Made by a program: the position numbers and the translations under genes. A DNA stretch of 64,000 nucleotides. Origin: an uncultured Alistipes sp. GTDB taxonomy: Bacteria; Bacteroidota; Bacteroidia; Bacteroidales; Rikenellaceae. Below, piece after piece: positions 16,150 to 25,037 of this stretch (positions are counted from its first letter, which is position 1; each line of letters begins with the position of its first letter). The DNA lies in assembly GCA_905213895.1 (NCBI GenBank), contig CAJMKE010000013.1, forward strand, positions 24,947 through 88,946. Direction: 5' to 3'. Below the pieces are notes generated by a model, which was given only the letters and a program-made list of their open reading frames with translations, had not been told where the DNA came from and did no database searches.

Positions 16150-17676
16150 ATGTTGCGAAAAATCAGAATTGCATTCGCCGTCGTATGCTTCGTACTCGTT
16201 ACGCTGCTGTTCCTCGACTTTACGGGGACGCTCCATGCGTGGTTCGGCTGGCTGGCGAAGATTCAGTTCCTGCCGGCTCTGCTGGCTCTGAATTTCGGCG
16301 TCGTCGCCGTACTGGTGATACTTACGCTGTTGTTCGGACGAATCTACTGTTCGGTAATCTGCCCGCTGGGTGTGATGCAGGACGGCATTTCGTCCGTCGC
16401 AGGCAGAGTGAAGCGCAACCGCTTCCGCTATTCCAAGCCGCTATCGTGGCTGCGTTACGGTATGCTCGCTCTGTTCATCGTCTCGCTGGTTGCGGGCGGA
16501 GGACTTGTGATAGGCGGTCTGGCGAGATTGATTGCGCCGTACAGCGCGTTCGGTCGCATCGCCCAGAATCTGTTCGCCCCGATATGGCAGGCGGGCAACA
16601 ATCTGGCGGCGTGGGTCGCCGAGCGTGCCGGAAGTTATGCCTTCTACGAAACCGACGTGTGGATAAAGAGCGCGGCGACATTCGGAGTGGCTCTCGCGAC
16701 GTTCGTAGTTATCGCGGTGCTGGCATGGCGCAACGGTCGCACATGGTGCAACACCGTCTGTCCGGTCGGAACGGTACTCGGATTCCTGTCGCGCTATTCG
16801 CTGTTCAGACCGGTTATCGACACCGAAAAATGCGTCGATTGCGGCTTGTGCGCACGCCGTTGCAAGGCTTCGTGCATCGATGCCAAGAATCATGCGATAG
16901 ATTACAGCCGCTGCGTCGCCTGCTTTGACTGTCTGGAAAATTGCAGCAAGCATGCGATTTCGTATACCGCACGCCGCAAATCCGCTAAACATGCCGAACC
17001 GGTGAAGCCCGTCGAACCCGCTGCTGCCGAATCAGCCGACGGAAATGGCATCTCGCGCCGCAAATTCCTGTCGCTCGCTGCGGTTTTCGCCGCCACTGCG
17101 GCTGTCAAGGCGCAGGAGAAGAAGGTGGACGGCGGACTTGCCGTGATAGCCGACAAGAAGATTCCGAAGCGCAGCGACCGCATAACTCCTGCCGGCTCGC
17201 TCAGTGCGCGCAATATGGCTGACCACTGTACCGGCTGCCAGTTGTGCGTGTCGGTATGCCCTAACGGCGTTCTGCGTCCGTCGGGCAATCTCGCGACGCT
17301 GATGCAGCCCGAAATGTCGTATGAACGGGGCTACTGCCGTCCCGAGTGTACCCGCTGTTCGGATGTCTGCCCGACTGGTGCGATACGTCCGATAACGGTC
17401 GCGGAGAAGTCGTCCACGCAAATCGGACACGCCGTGTGGATTAAGGAGAACTGCGTGCCGCTGACAGACGGAGTGGAGTGTGGCAACTGCGCCCGCCACT
17501 GCCCGAGCGGTGCGATAACGATGACGCCGTCCGACTCCGAAATCGCCGATTCGCCAAAGATTCCGGTGGTCAATACCGAACGCTGCATCGGCTGCGGCGC
17601 ATGCGAGAATCTCTGTCCGGCTCGTCCGTTCAGCGCGATATATGTCGAAGGACACCGAAATCACAGAACAATCTAA
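16150..17676 (+). CDS. NapH/NapG-like membrane-anchored polyferredoxin (fusion)
   Basis: A 508-residue protein. The N-terminal part (about residues 1-275) resembles NapH/YccM: several membrane helices, two CxxxCP motifs (YCSVICPLG at about 75 and WCNTVCPVG at about 198), then CVDCGLCARRCKASC and CVACFDCLENCSK. Next comes a Tat-like segment, SRRKFLSLAAVFAATAA (about 301-317), followed by a NapG-like domain with at least four further cysteine clusters, including CTGCQLCVSVCP, CTRCSDVCP, CGNCARHCP and CIGCGACENLCP. It probably moves electrons between the quinone pool and a periplasmic or membrane partner. It starts the plus-strand Fe-S/TonB/ECF cluster; the next gene begins 12 bp later. Confidence 0.85.
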   Translation: MLRKIRIAFAVVCFVLVTLLFLDFTGTLHAWFGWLAKIQFLPALLALNFGVVAVLVILTLLFGRIYCSVICPLGVMQDGISSVAGRVKRNRFRYSKPLSWLRYGMLALFIVSLVAGGGLVIGGLARLIAPYSAFGRIAQNLFAPIWQAGNNLAAWVAERAGSYAFYETDVWIKSAATFGVALATFVVIAVLAWRNGRTWCNTVCPVGTVLGFLSRYSLFRPVIDTEKCVDCGLCARRCKASCIDAKNHAIDYSRCVACFDCLENCSKHAISYTARRKSAKHAEPVKPVEPAAAESADGNGISRRKFLSLAAVFAATAAVKAQEKKVDGGLAVIADKKIPKRSDRITPAGSLSARNMADHCTGCQLCVSVCPNGVLRPSGNLATLMQPEMSYERGYCRPECTRCSDVCPTGAIRPITVAEKSSTQIGHAVWIKENCVPLTDGVECGNCARHCPSGAITMTPSDSEIADSPKIPVVNTERCIGCGACENLCPARPFSAIYVEGHRNHRTI

Positions 17677-17688
17677 ACCGACACTGCC

Positions 17689-19104
17689 ATGGAAAACAAA
17701 AATAATAAGGGAATGAACCGCCGCGAGTTTCTGAAACGGCTCGGCGCAGGTGCTGCCATAGTTTCCGCCGCTACGATTGTAGGCTGCGACGCTAAACGCA
17801 ATCCGATTGACGGAAAGGGTATCGCTGTCGGAGATGTGCCGACGGACAGGATGACATACCGCACCAATCCCAAGACGGGCGACAAGGTTTCGCTGCTGGG
17901 CTACGGCTGTATGCGCTGGCCGACCGTCAAGGGCGACAGCGCGCGCGATAAGGCGGACGACATCGACCAGAACGCCGTGAACGAACTCGTCGATTATGCG
18001 ATTGCCCACGGCGTGAACTATTTCGATACGTCGCCGGCGTATTGCAAGGGTCGGTCGGAACACGCGACGGGTATTGCTTTGAGCCGTCATCCGCGCGACA
18101 AGTATTTCATCGCGACCAAACTCTCCAATTTTGCTCCGTCCACATGGAGCCGCGAAGCGTCGATTGCTATGTACCGCAATTCGCTCAAGGAGTTGCAGAC
18201 CGACTATATCGACTATATGCTGCTGCACGGCATCGGCATGGGCGGCATGGAGGCTCTGCGCGGTCGTTATCTCGACAACGGCATACTCGATTTTCTCGTT
18301 GCCGAGCGTGCTGCGGGACGCATCCGCAATCTCGGGTTCTCGTATCACGGCGACATAGAGGTGTTCGACTATCTGCTTTCGCGCCATGACGAGTACAAGT
18401 GGGATTTCGTGCAGATTCAGTTGAACTACGTGGACTGGAAGCATGCCAAGGAGGTGAACGAGAGGAATACCGATGCCGAATATCTCTACGGCGAACTCGT
18501 GAAACGCAATATTCCTGTGGTTATCATGGAACCTCTGCTCGGCGGACGTCTGGCGAGCCTGAACGATTTCCTTATGGCTCGGCTCAAACAGCGTCGCCCC
18601 GACGACAGCATCGCTTCGTGGGCATTCCGCTATGCCGGTACGCCGTCGAATGTGCTGACGGTGCTCAGCGGCATGACGTATATGGAGCATTTGCAGGACA
18701 ACCTGCGCTCGTATTCGCCGCTTGACCCGTGTACGGATGCCGAACTCGAACTGCTCGAAGATACCGCGCAGGCTATGCTGCGTTATCCGTCGGTTCCGTG
18801 TACGGCGTGCCAGTACTGTATGCCGTGTCCATACGGACTGGATATTCCGGGGATATTCGCCCATTATAACAAGTGTATCAACGAGGGCAATGTGCCGGTA
18901 AGTTCGCAGGACGAGGATTACCGCCGTGCGCGCCGTGCGTTCCTGATTGGCTACGACCGCAGCGTGCCGCGCCTGCGTCAGGCAGACCACTGCATCGGCT
19001 GCAACCGGTGCGTGCATCACTGTCCGCAGGGAATAAATATTCCGGCGCAGATGCGGCGCATCGACAATTTCGTGGAACGGCTCAAACAGGGCAAGGAGTT
19101 CTAA
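17689..19104 (+). CDS. Tat-exported aldo/keto reductase with C-terminal ferredoxin domain
   Basis: A 471-residue paralog of the cytoplasmic enzyme at 12298. It begins with a twin-arginine signal, NRREFLKRLGAGAAIVSA (about residues 10-27), then VGC, which could be a lipobox, so it is probably exported folded with its clusters. The barrel shows YFDTSPAYCKGRSE and ATKLSNF, with the H of YMLLHG as the tetrad His. The C-terminus carries CTACQYCMPCP and CIGCNRCVHHCPQ. It probably takes electrons from the polyferredoxin encoded just upstream. The next gene starts 6 bp after its stop. The substrate is unknown. Confidence 0.88.
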   Translation: MENKNNKGMNRREFLKRLGAGAAIVSAATIVGCDAKRNPIDGKGIAVGDVPTDRMTYRTNPKTGDKVSLLGYGCMRWPTVKGDSARDKADDIDQNAVNELVDYAIAHGVNYFDTSPAYCKGRSEHATGIALSRHPRDKYFIATKLSNFAPSTWSREASIAMYRNSLKELQTDYIDYMLLHGIGMGGMEALRGRYLDNGILDFLVAERAAGRIRNLGFSYHGDIEVFDYLLSRHDEYKWDFVQIQLNYVDWKHAKEVNERNTDAEYLYGELVKRNIPVVIMEPLLGGRLASLNDFLMARLKQRRPDDSIASWAFRYAGTPSNVLTVLSGMTYMEHLQDNLRSYSPLDPCTDAELELLEDTAQAMLRYPSVPCTACQYCMPCPYGLDIPGIFAHYNKCINEGNVPVSSQDEDYRRARRAFLIGYDRSVPRLRQADHCIGCNRCVHHCPQGINIPAQMRRIDNFVERLKQGKEF

Positions 19105-19110
19105 AAGGAT

Positions 19111-20259
19111 ATGGAGTACAGAATATTGGGACGCACGGGAATCCGCGTGAGCGCGATTGCCCTCGGCTGCGAAGGGTTCATGAACAAGTCGGCAGACGAG
19201 GTGAAGGCGGATTTGGACTTCGCCATTTCGCACGGAGTTAATTTCATCGACATCTATTCGTCGAATCCCGATTTGCGCAGCAACATAGGCGCGGCACTCG
19301 AAGGCAGACGCGACGGTTTCGTAATTCAGGGGCATCTTTGCACCGCATGGGAGAACGACCAGTATCTGCGCACGCGCGATATGGCGAAGACCGTCGCTTC
19401 GTTCGAGTTGCAGTTGGAACAACTGCGCACCGATTACCTCGACATCGGAATGATTCACTATATCGATGCCGTGGACGATTTCCATAAGGTGTTCGACGGC
19501 GAGATAATCCGTTACGCACAGCGGTTGAAGGCGGAGGGGCGTATACGCAGTATCGGTATCAGCAGCCATAACCCGGTTGTCGCCCGCATGGCGGCGGAAA
19601 CGGGGCTGGTGGACGTAATCATGTTCTCGATAAATCCGTGCTACGACATGCAGCCCGCGGGCGAGGATGTGGATGCGCTGTGGGCTGACGAGAGTTATGC
19701 GAATGCGTTGCAGAATATCGACCCCGACCGCGAATCGCTCTACGAAATATGCGAACGCGACGGCATCGCGATAGACGTGATGAAGGTCTATGGCGGCGGA
19801 GATTTGCTCGATGACGGGAATTCGCCGTTCGGACGCTCGATGACGGCAGTGCAGTGCATCGAATACGCGCTGACGCGACCTGCCGTGGCGGCGGTGATGG
19901 TCGGATGCAAAAGCACGGACGAGATAGCGGCTGCGCTCGCATGGTGCGACGCTTCGGCTGCGGAGCGCGACTATGCCTCGGCAATGACGGGTCTCGAAAA
20001 GTTTTCGTGGAAAGGACACTGTATGTACTGCGGACACTGTGCGCCGTGTACGGCGGGAATCGACATCGCGGCGGTGAACAAGTTTTTCAACCTCGCTGCG
20101 GCGCAGGGCGAAATTCCCGAAACGGTGCGCGAACACTATGCCTTACTGACCCATCACGCGTCGGAGTGCGTCGGCTGCGGTGCGTGCGAAACGCGATGCC
20201 CGTTCGGCGTGAAAATCGTCGAACGCATGCGCGAAGCCGCAAAACGGTTCGGTTATTGA
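19111..20259 (+). CDS. Aldo/keto reductase with C-terminal ferredoxin domain (cytoplasmic type)
   Basis: A 382-residue protein without a signal peptide, starting MEYRILGRTGIRVSAIALG, typical of aldo/keto reductases. The barrel continues to about residue 290 and is followed by CMYCGHCAPCTAGIDIA (about 307-323) and CVGCGACETRCPFGVKI (about 352-368). The usual catalytic Tyr region reads FIDIYSSNPDLRSN, with Tyr kept, whereas the Lys segment (GHLCTAW) looks different from the TK of its paralogs. The activity may therefore be altered. It follows the Tat-exported paralog by 6 bp, so one transcript would supply both exported and cytoplasmic versions. Confidence 0.86.
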   Translation: MEYRILGRTGIRVSAIALGCEGFMNKSADEVKADLDFAISHGVNFIDIYSSNPDLRSNIGAALEGRRDGFVIQGHLCTAWENDQYLRTRDMAKTVASFELQLEQLRTDYLDIGMIHYIDAVDDFHKVFDGEIIRYAQRLKAEGRIRSIGISSHNPVVARMAAETGLVDVIMFSINPCYDMQPAGEDVDALWADESYANALQNIDPDRESLYEICERDGIAIDVMKVYGGGDLLDDGNSPFGRSMTAVQCIEYALTRPAVAAVMVGCKSTDEIAAALAWCDASAAERDYASAMTGLEKFSWKGHCMYCGHCAPCTAGIDIAAVNKFFNLAAAQGEIPETVREHYALLTHHASECVGCGACETRCPFGVKIVERMREAAKRFGY

Positions 20260-20306
20260 TGCCATGTCGCGAAACATCGATGCAAATGAGAAATAAAACA
20301 CGACAA

Positions 20307-20747
20307 ATGACTGCGGATACTCTTTCCGCGATGCAGCGGCAGAACGTTATCGACTGCCTGTTCATCGAAAACTGCTCTTGCGTGATACGCAACGGCGATA
20401 CGGTACGCATTTTCCACGAACGGGGCATCAAGGATTTGTTCCGCCTGCTGAAAACCGAACGCGAATTTCTCGACGGAGCGTTCGTCGCCGACAAGGTCGT
20501 CGGCAAGGGTGCGGCAGCACTGATGGTGCTTGGCGGCGTAGACCGTCTGTTTGCCGACGTGATAAGCCGTCCCGCGCGCGAACTGCTCGAAAATGCGGGC
20601 GTGAAGGTCGATTACACGCTCGAAGTGCCGCATATCTCCAACCGTACCAACACCGGTTGGTGTCCCGTCGAAACGATGTGTCGCGACTGCCGCACCGCCG
20701 AGGAGTGTCTGCCGCTGATTATCGATTTCGTCGAGCAACTGAAATAG
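20307..20747 (+). CDS. DUF1893 domain protein
   Basis: A 146-residue cytoplasmic protein. It has the DUF1893 pattern: NCSCVIRNGDTVRIFHERGIKDLFRLL, given here in parts as SCVIRNGDTVRIF and ERGIKDLFRLL (about residues 22-46), then DKVVGKGAAALMVLGGV (about 60-76), which resembles the core of the cytidine deaminase-like fold known for this family. Its C-terminus adds three cysteines (CPVETMCRDC). The frame is open far upstream; possible starts are 20280, 20286 and 20307. Biochemical function is unknown. Its place between a Fe-S reductase and a TonB receptor gene suggests a role in the same pathway. Confidence 0.75.
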   Translation: MTADTLSAMQRQNVIDCLFIENCSCVIRNGDTVRIFHERGIKDLFRLLKTEREFLDGAFVADKVVGKGAAALMVLGGVDRLFADVISRPARELLENAGVKVDYTLEVPHISNRTNTGWCPVETMCRDCRTAEECLPLIIDFVEQLK

Positions 20748-20764
20748 GAATATTGCAAACATTG

Positions 20765-22771
20765 ATGAGGAAACCGCTTTTATTCATAGTATTCGTTCTT
20801 ACGACCGCAAGCCTGCGGGCGCAGGACGAACGTGCGGTCGCTTCGCAGGACAGCATACCGCAGGACAGACGCGTAGATATAGAGAATGTTGTCGTTACGG
20901 GTACCCGCAGCGAAACCGATTTGCGGCATCTGCCGATGACGGTTTCGGTCGTCGGTCGCGACAAAATCGAGAGCGGCAGACAGCCGTCGCTGCTTCCGTT
21001 GCTTACCGAGCAGGTGCCGGGGATGTTCGTAACCTCGCGCGGCGTGATGGGCTACGGCGTGTCTGACGGCGCGGCGGGCGGAATCTCGCTGCGCGGATTG
21101 AGCGGCGGCACGGGACGGCTTATGGTGCTTATCGACGGTCATCCGCAGTATATGGGCATGATGGGACACCCGATAGCCGATGCCTGCCAGTCGCTTATGG
21201 CAGAACGGGCGGAGGTGCTGCGCGGTCCTGCGTCGGTGCTTTACGGCTCGAACGCGATGGGCGGGGTAGTGAACATAGTTACGCGACGCATGAAAGAGGA
21301 CGGCGTGCGCACCGATGTCGATATGGGCTACGGCTCGTACAATACGTTGCAGACCGATGTTACGAACCGTGCGCGGGTGAAGGGTTTTACGAGCGTGGTT
21401 AGCGCGTCGTACAACCGCACCGACGGGCATCGGCGCAACATGGGTTTCGAGCAGTACGGCGGCTACGCCAAACTGGGCTACGAATTCTCGAAGGCGTGGA
21501 GCATAAGGGCGGACGTGAACGTTACGCATTTCAACGCTTCGCAACCCGGGCAGACGACCTCTCCGATGGAGGATGCCGACCAGCACGTAACACGCGGAAT
21601 GACGTCGTTCGCCGTCGAGAACAGTTACGAAAGGACTTCCGGCGCATTGAGCGTGTTCTATAACTGGGGTCGCCACAAGATAAACGATGGCTACACCGTC
21701 AATCCCGACGACAACAGCAATCCCAAGGAGTATCTGTTCAACTCGCGCGACGACATGATGGGTGTTTCGTGGTATCAGGGCGTCCGCATGTTCAATGGCA
21801 ACCGGCTGACGGTCGGCGTCGATTATTACCGTTTCGGCGGCAGGGCATGGAACAGGTATGTCGCGGGCGAACGCGCGGGCGAGAGGGCGGAACTCGCCGA
21901 CAAGGTGCAGCACGAGATTGCGGGCTACGTCGATTTCCGCCAGCATATCGGCAGCCGCGTTACGATAGATGCGGGAGTGCGCTACGACCGCCATTCGCAC
22001 GTCGGCGGCGAGTGGATTCCGCAGGCGGGAGTGTCGCTTCACCTGCCGTACTCGCTCGAACTGAAAGTGTCGGCGGCGAAAGGCTTCCGGTATCCGACGA
22101 TTCGCGAAATGTATATGTTCCCGCCGCAGAATCCCGATTTGAAGCCGGAGCGGATGTGGAACTACGAAATCGCGCTCTCGCAGCGGCTGCTCGACGGTCG
22201 GCTGTCGTGGGGTGTGAACCTGTTCTATATCGACGGCGAGAACCTGATATTCGCCGTACCGCGCGAGGGTGCGACGCCGCTCAACATGAACAGCGGCAAA
22301 ATCGACAATACGGGCGTCGAGGTGCAGACGGCTTACAGAATCGACGCTTCGTGGTCGGTCGATGCGAATTACAGTTTTCTGCACATGGAGAACCCCGTGC
22401 TTGCCGCTCCCGAACACAAACTCTATGTCGGTGCGTCGTTCGTCAAGGGACGCTGGTCGGTGGCTACGGGCATTCAGTATATCGCGGGGCTGTATACGTC
22501 CGTCGTAACCAACGGACGCGGGACGGAGAAGACCGAGGATTTCGTGCTGTGGAACGTGCGCGGAGAGTTCCGTGCGGCGAAATGGCTCGACATATGGGTG
22601 CGCGGCGACAATCTTCTGGCGCAGCGTTACGAAATCAACGCCGGTTATCCGATGCCGAGAGCGACGGTGATGGGAGGACTGAAATTCAACCTTTTCGTTA
22701 AGCCGAGTGCAGAGCCGAACTCGTTCGGGCTATGCCGAGGCGGAAAAAGGTGCAAGCAATTGAACTTTTGA
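20765..22771 (+). CDS. TonB-dependent outer-membrane receptor (paralog B) with C-terminal extension
   Basis: A 668-residue BtuB-like receptor, paralog of the protein at 13983. The start is the ATG at 20765, which gives a signal peptide (MRKPLLFIVFVLTTASLRAQ). The plug has ENVVVTGTRSETDLRHL and VLRGPASVLYGSNAMGG, then VNIVTRRM. The barrel's last strand reads GGLKFNLF, where the paralog stops, but this frame continues for 24 more residues (VKPSAEPNSFGLCRGGKRCK and four more). That would bury the terminal aromatic residue normally read by the BAM complex. It lies between the DUF1893 gene and a DUF362 lipoprotein gene on the plus strand. Confidence 0.9.
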   Translation: MRKPLLFIVFVLTTASLRAQDERAVASQDSIPQDRRVDIENVVVTGTRSETDLRHLPMTVSVVGRDKIESGRQPSLLPLLTEQVPGMFVTSRGVMGYGVSDGAAGGISLRGLSGGTGRLMVLIDGHPQYMGMMGHPIADACQSLMAERAEVLRGPASVLYGSNAMGGVVNIVTRRMKEDGVRTDVDMGYGSYNTLQTDVTNRARVKGFTSVVSASYNRTDGHRRNMGFEQYGGYAKLGYEFSKAWSIRADVNVTHFNASQPGQTTSPMEDADQHVTRGMTSFAVENSYERTSGALSVFYNWGRHKINDGYTVNPDDNSNPKEYLFNSRDDMMGVSWYQGVRMFNGNRLTVGVDYYRFGGRAWNRYVAGERAGERAELADKVQHEIAGYVDFRQHIGSRVTIDAGVRYDRHSHVGGEWIPQAGVSLHLPYSLELKVSAAKGFRYPTIREMYMFPPQNPDLKPERMWNYEIALSQRLLDGRLSWGVNLFYIDGENLIFAVPREGATPLNMNSGKIDNTGVEVQTAYRIDASWSVDANYSFLHMENPVLAAPEHKLYVGASFVKGRWSVATGIQYIAGLYTSVVTNGRGTEKTEDFVLWNVRGEFRAAKWLDIWVRGDNLLAQRYEINAGYPMPRATVMGGLKFNLFVKPSAEPNSFGLCRGGKRCKQLNF

Positions 22772-22785
22772 TATAACAAACGATT

Positions 22786-23751
22786 ATGAAACCTTTAATA
22801 TTTTTAACGATTATGTCAGCATTGATGGTATCGGGATGCAGCGGCGCGGCGAAAAAGACGTCCGACGGCGCATCGAAACCGAAGGTCTACATGTACAAGG
22901 AGATTTCGTCCGAAAATCTCCTGAAAATCTACGACATGCTCGGTCGTAAGGCGGAGGGCAGGGTAGCCGTCAAACTTTCGACCGGCGAGCCGGGCAACAA
23001 CAACTATCTGAATCCCGACCTGATAAAGGATTTGGTGCATAAGGTGAACGGAACGATTATCGAGTGCAACACCGCTTACGGTGGCGGTCGCGCCGATACC
23101 GAAAGCCACTTGAAGGCAGCAGCCGACCACGGATTTACGGCTATCGCCAAAGTCGATATCATGGATGCCGACGGCGAAGTGTCGCTGCCGGTGGCTGGCG
23201 GAAAACACCTGAAAGAGGATTTCGTCGGCAAGAACTATCCCGACTACGATTTCACGGTCGTGCTGTCCCATTTCAAGGGACATCCTATGGGAGGTTTCGG
23301 CGGTGCGATAAAGAATATCTCAATCGGTATCGCTTCGTCGGCGGGCAAGGCATGGATACACTCGGCGGGCAAGACCAAAAGCCAGACCGAGGTGTGGAAA
23401 AACCTGCCGCCGCAGGATGATTTCCTCGAATCGATGACCGAGGCGGCGAAGGCGATAATCGACCATTGCGGCGACAAGATTCTGTATATCAGCGTTGCCA
23501 ACAACCTCTCCGTCGATTGCGACTGCGTGGCGAAGCCCGAAGACCCGAAGATGGGCGACATCGGCATCCTCGCGTCGCTCGACCCCGTGGCACTCGACAA
23601 GGCGTGCGTCGATATGGTGCGTGCATCGGAAGACCACGGCAAGATTCACCTTATCGAGCGCATCGATTCGCGCAACGGCATGCACACTCTCGACTATGCC
23701 GAGCAGTTGGGCATGGGAAGCCAGGATTACGAACTTGTTGTATTGGATTAA
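22786..23751 (+). CDS. DUF362-domain lipoprotein
   Basis: A 321-residue protein with a lipoprotein signal (LMVSG then Cys at about residue 18). The DUF362 core includes VAVKLSTGEPGNNNYLNPDL (about 60-79), DFTVVLSHFKGHPMGGFGGA (about 154-173) and KNISIGIASSAGKAWIHS. DUF362 proteins are often found with ferredoxins in anaerobes and are thought to be redox or cofactor-related, but no reaction is established. This version has no ferredoxin domain of its own. It is 14 bp after the TonB receptor gene and 13 bp before the ECF S component gene, clearly one operon. Confidence 0.85.
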   Translation: MKPLIFLTIMSALMVSGCSGAAKKTSDGASKPKVYMYKEISSENLLKIYDMLGRKAEGRVAVKLSTGEPGNNNYLNPDLIKDLVHKVNGTIIECNTAYGGGRADTESHLKAAADHGFTAIAKVDIMDADGEVSLPVAGGKHLKEDFVGKNYPDYDFTVVLSHFKGHPMGGFGGAIKNISIGIASSAGKAWIHSAGKTKSQTEVWKNLPPQDDFLESMTEAAKAIIDHCGDKILYISVANNLSVDCDCVAKPEDPKMGDIGILASLDPVALDKACVDMVRASEDHGKIHLIERIDSRNGMHTLDYAEQLGMGSQDYELVVLD

Positions 23752-23764
23752 AAAACTATAAATT

Positions 23765-24277
23765 ATGCAAACTCCATCAGTAAAACTCTATTCGTTCGGT
23801 TACGGCGAAGCGCGCACCTATATGGTCGCGGCACTCTTTGTTCTCGGCAATATCGCACTGCCTCAACTTTGCCACCTCGTGCCGCAGGGCGGTTTGACGT
23901 GGCTGCCGATTTACTTCTTTACGCTCGTCGGCGCATACAAGTACGGCTGGCGCGTCGGTCTGCTCACGGCGGTTCTGTCGCCGCTCGTGAATTGCGCGGC
24001 ATTCGGTATGCCTGCCGTGGCTTCGCTGCCTGCGATACTGCTCAAATCGGCGGTGCTTGCCGGTGCGGCGGGATATGCGGCGTATCGCTTCAAGCGGGTT
24101 TCGTTAGCCGTTATGGTCGGCGTGGTGCTGTTCTATCAAGCGGTCGGAACGATAGGCGAGTGGATTATGGTCGGCGATTTGTTCGACGCGTTGCAGGATT
24201 TCCGTATCGGAATCCCGGGAATGCTGTTGCAGATTTTCGGCGGATGGGCGATTATCCGTTTCGTGTTGAAGCGGTAG
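23765..24277 (+). CDS. ECF-type transporter S component (paralog B)
   Basis: A 170-residue membrane protein, paralog of the one at 13457. It shares ALFVLGNIALPQLCHL, YKYGWRVGLLTAVLSPL and DFRIGIPGMLLQIFGGWAI almost unchanged. The strongly kept loops imply a conserved ligand, while the middle helices differ more. It is the last gene of the plus-strand Fe-S/TonB/ECF operon and is followed by a terminator. As for its paralog, no EcfA/EcfT genes are in the window, and the ligand is unknown. Confidence 0.72.
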   Translation: MQTPSVKLYSFGYGEARTYMVAALFVLGNIALPQLCHLVPQGGLTWLPIYFFTLVGAYKYGWRVGLLTAVLSPLVNCAAFGMPAVASLPAILLKSAVLAGAAGYAAYRFKRVSLAVMVGVVLFYQAVGTIGEWIMVGDLFDALQDFRIGIPGMLLQIFGGWAIIRFVLKR

Positions 24278-24303
24278 TATCGCTCCTATGTTTAGTTTAA
24301 TGA

Positions 24304-24331
24304 AACGGGTCGCCCGAAAAGGCGACCCGTT
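24304..24331. terminator. Terminator hairpin after the ECF S component gene
   Basis: An 11-bp GC-rich stem (AACGGGTCGCC at 24304-24314 with GGCGACCCGTT at 24321-24331) around CGAAAA, 27 bp after the stop. It is followed directly by a copy of the palindromic repeat family and by the converging minus-strand HTH gene. Confidence 0.75.
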
Positions 24332-24333
24332 GC

Positions 24334-24355
24334 CGTTAAGGACTTTAAAGTCATT
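24334..24355. repeat. Repeat family copy 3 (single arm)
   Basis: GTTAAGGACTTTAAAGTCA matches one arm of the palindromic repeats at 2819 and 9049; the partner arm is missing. It lies just 3' of the minus-strand HTH gene. Confidence 0.65.
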
Positions 24356-24356
24356 C

Positions 24357-24557
24357 TTATTCTCCTTCTTCGAGCGAGAATACCGATTCGACGGTCTTGC
24401 CGAAGAAACGGGCTATTTTGAGTGCCAGCACCGTAGACGGAATGAACCGTCCACCCTCGATTGCGTTTATCGTCTGGCGGCTGACACCTACCGATTCCGC
24501 CAGTTGCTGCTGGGTTACGCGCATTTCGGCGCGCGATACGCGAATGCTATTCTTCAT
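24357..24557 (-). CDS. Small XRE/Cro-type HTH regulator
   Basis: A 66-residue DNA-binding protein that is almost entirely one helix-turn-helix domain: RVTQQQLAESVGVSRQTINA is the HTH (about residues 13-32), followed by IEGGRFIPSTVLALKIA and an acidic tail (FSLEEGE). It resembles the small YozG-like regulators that are paired with membrane proteins. Its start overlaps the end of the membrane protein gene by 11 bp, so the two are translationally coupled. An inverted repeat over the promoter of the pair is a likely binding site, which would make it autoregulatory. Confidence 0.88.
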   Translation of the reverse strand: MKNSIRVSRAEMRVTQQQLAESVGVSRQTINAIEGGRFIPSTVLALKIARFFGKTVESVFSLEEGE

Positions 24558-24990
24558 CGGAATTGCTTTTTTTGAGCCGCCATATCTTTATGCGGAATAC
24601 GGCAAGGAATACCAGCGGGATTGCGAACATATTGTACATCATTACATTGATGTAAAACAGTCCGTTTACCAGAATCGTACTTGCAATGAGCAGCGCGCAA
24701 CTTATGTAGAACGCAACGAGCAGCGAATCGCGTCTGACGGACGAAATCATCTCATCCTCTACCGGTTCTTTTGCGCACGTAACGAATATCGCTCCGAGAA
24801 TTATGCCGATTATCGCGGCGTCGTTGATTATTATCTCTGCAACCGCTCCGTTAATATTCAGTATACGTGCGTAATCGGATGCCGTTATCGACGATAGTAG
24901 AATTGCCGCGCCTATTGCGATTGACGGCAGCAACATGCACCAGCCTATCTTAGCGAAGGCGTGAGGCAATAAAAGATTTGTGCTTTTCAT
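24547..24990 (-). CDS. Small membrane protein paired with the HTH regulator
   Basis: A 147-residue protein with four predicted helices at about residues 12-32, 50-70, 88-108 and 116-136, and a basic-then-acidic C-terminus (KIWRLKKSNSDEE). I chose the ATG at 24988-24990 (MKSTNLLLPHAFAKIGW); an in-frame ATG 13 codons upstream is less likely because it lies close to the promoter. I do not recognise the family. The layout of a small membrane protein followed by a YozG-like HTH gene is common in Firmicutes and Bacteroidota and may represent a sensor-regulator pair. Confidence 0.7.
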   Translation of the reverse strand: MKSTNLLLPHAFAKIGWCMLLPSIAIGAAILLSSITASDYARILNINGAVAEIIINDAAIIGIILGAIFVTCAKEPVEDEMISSVRRDSLLVAFYISCALLIASTILVNGLFYINVMMYNMFAIPLVFLAVFRIKIWRLKKSNSDEE

Positions 24991-25037
24991 AATGTCTTTG
25001 TTTGAAAGGTTTATACGTAAATTGTACAATTACGATG

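Noticed and set aside
17032..20136. Very long open frame on the minus strand opposite the Fe-S genes
   Set aside because: It is the mirror of GC-rich coding sequence; the plus-strand genes have clear motifs, and the minus frame has none and is rich in His and Arg, as expected of a shadow.
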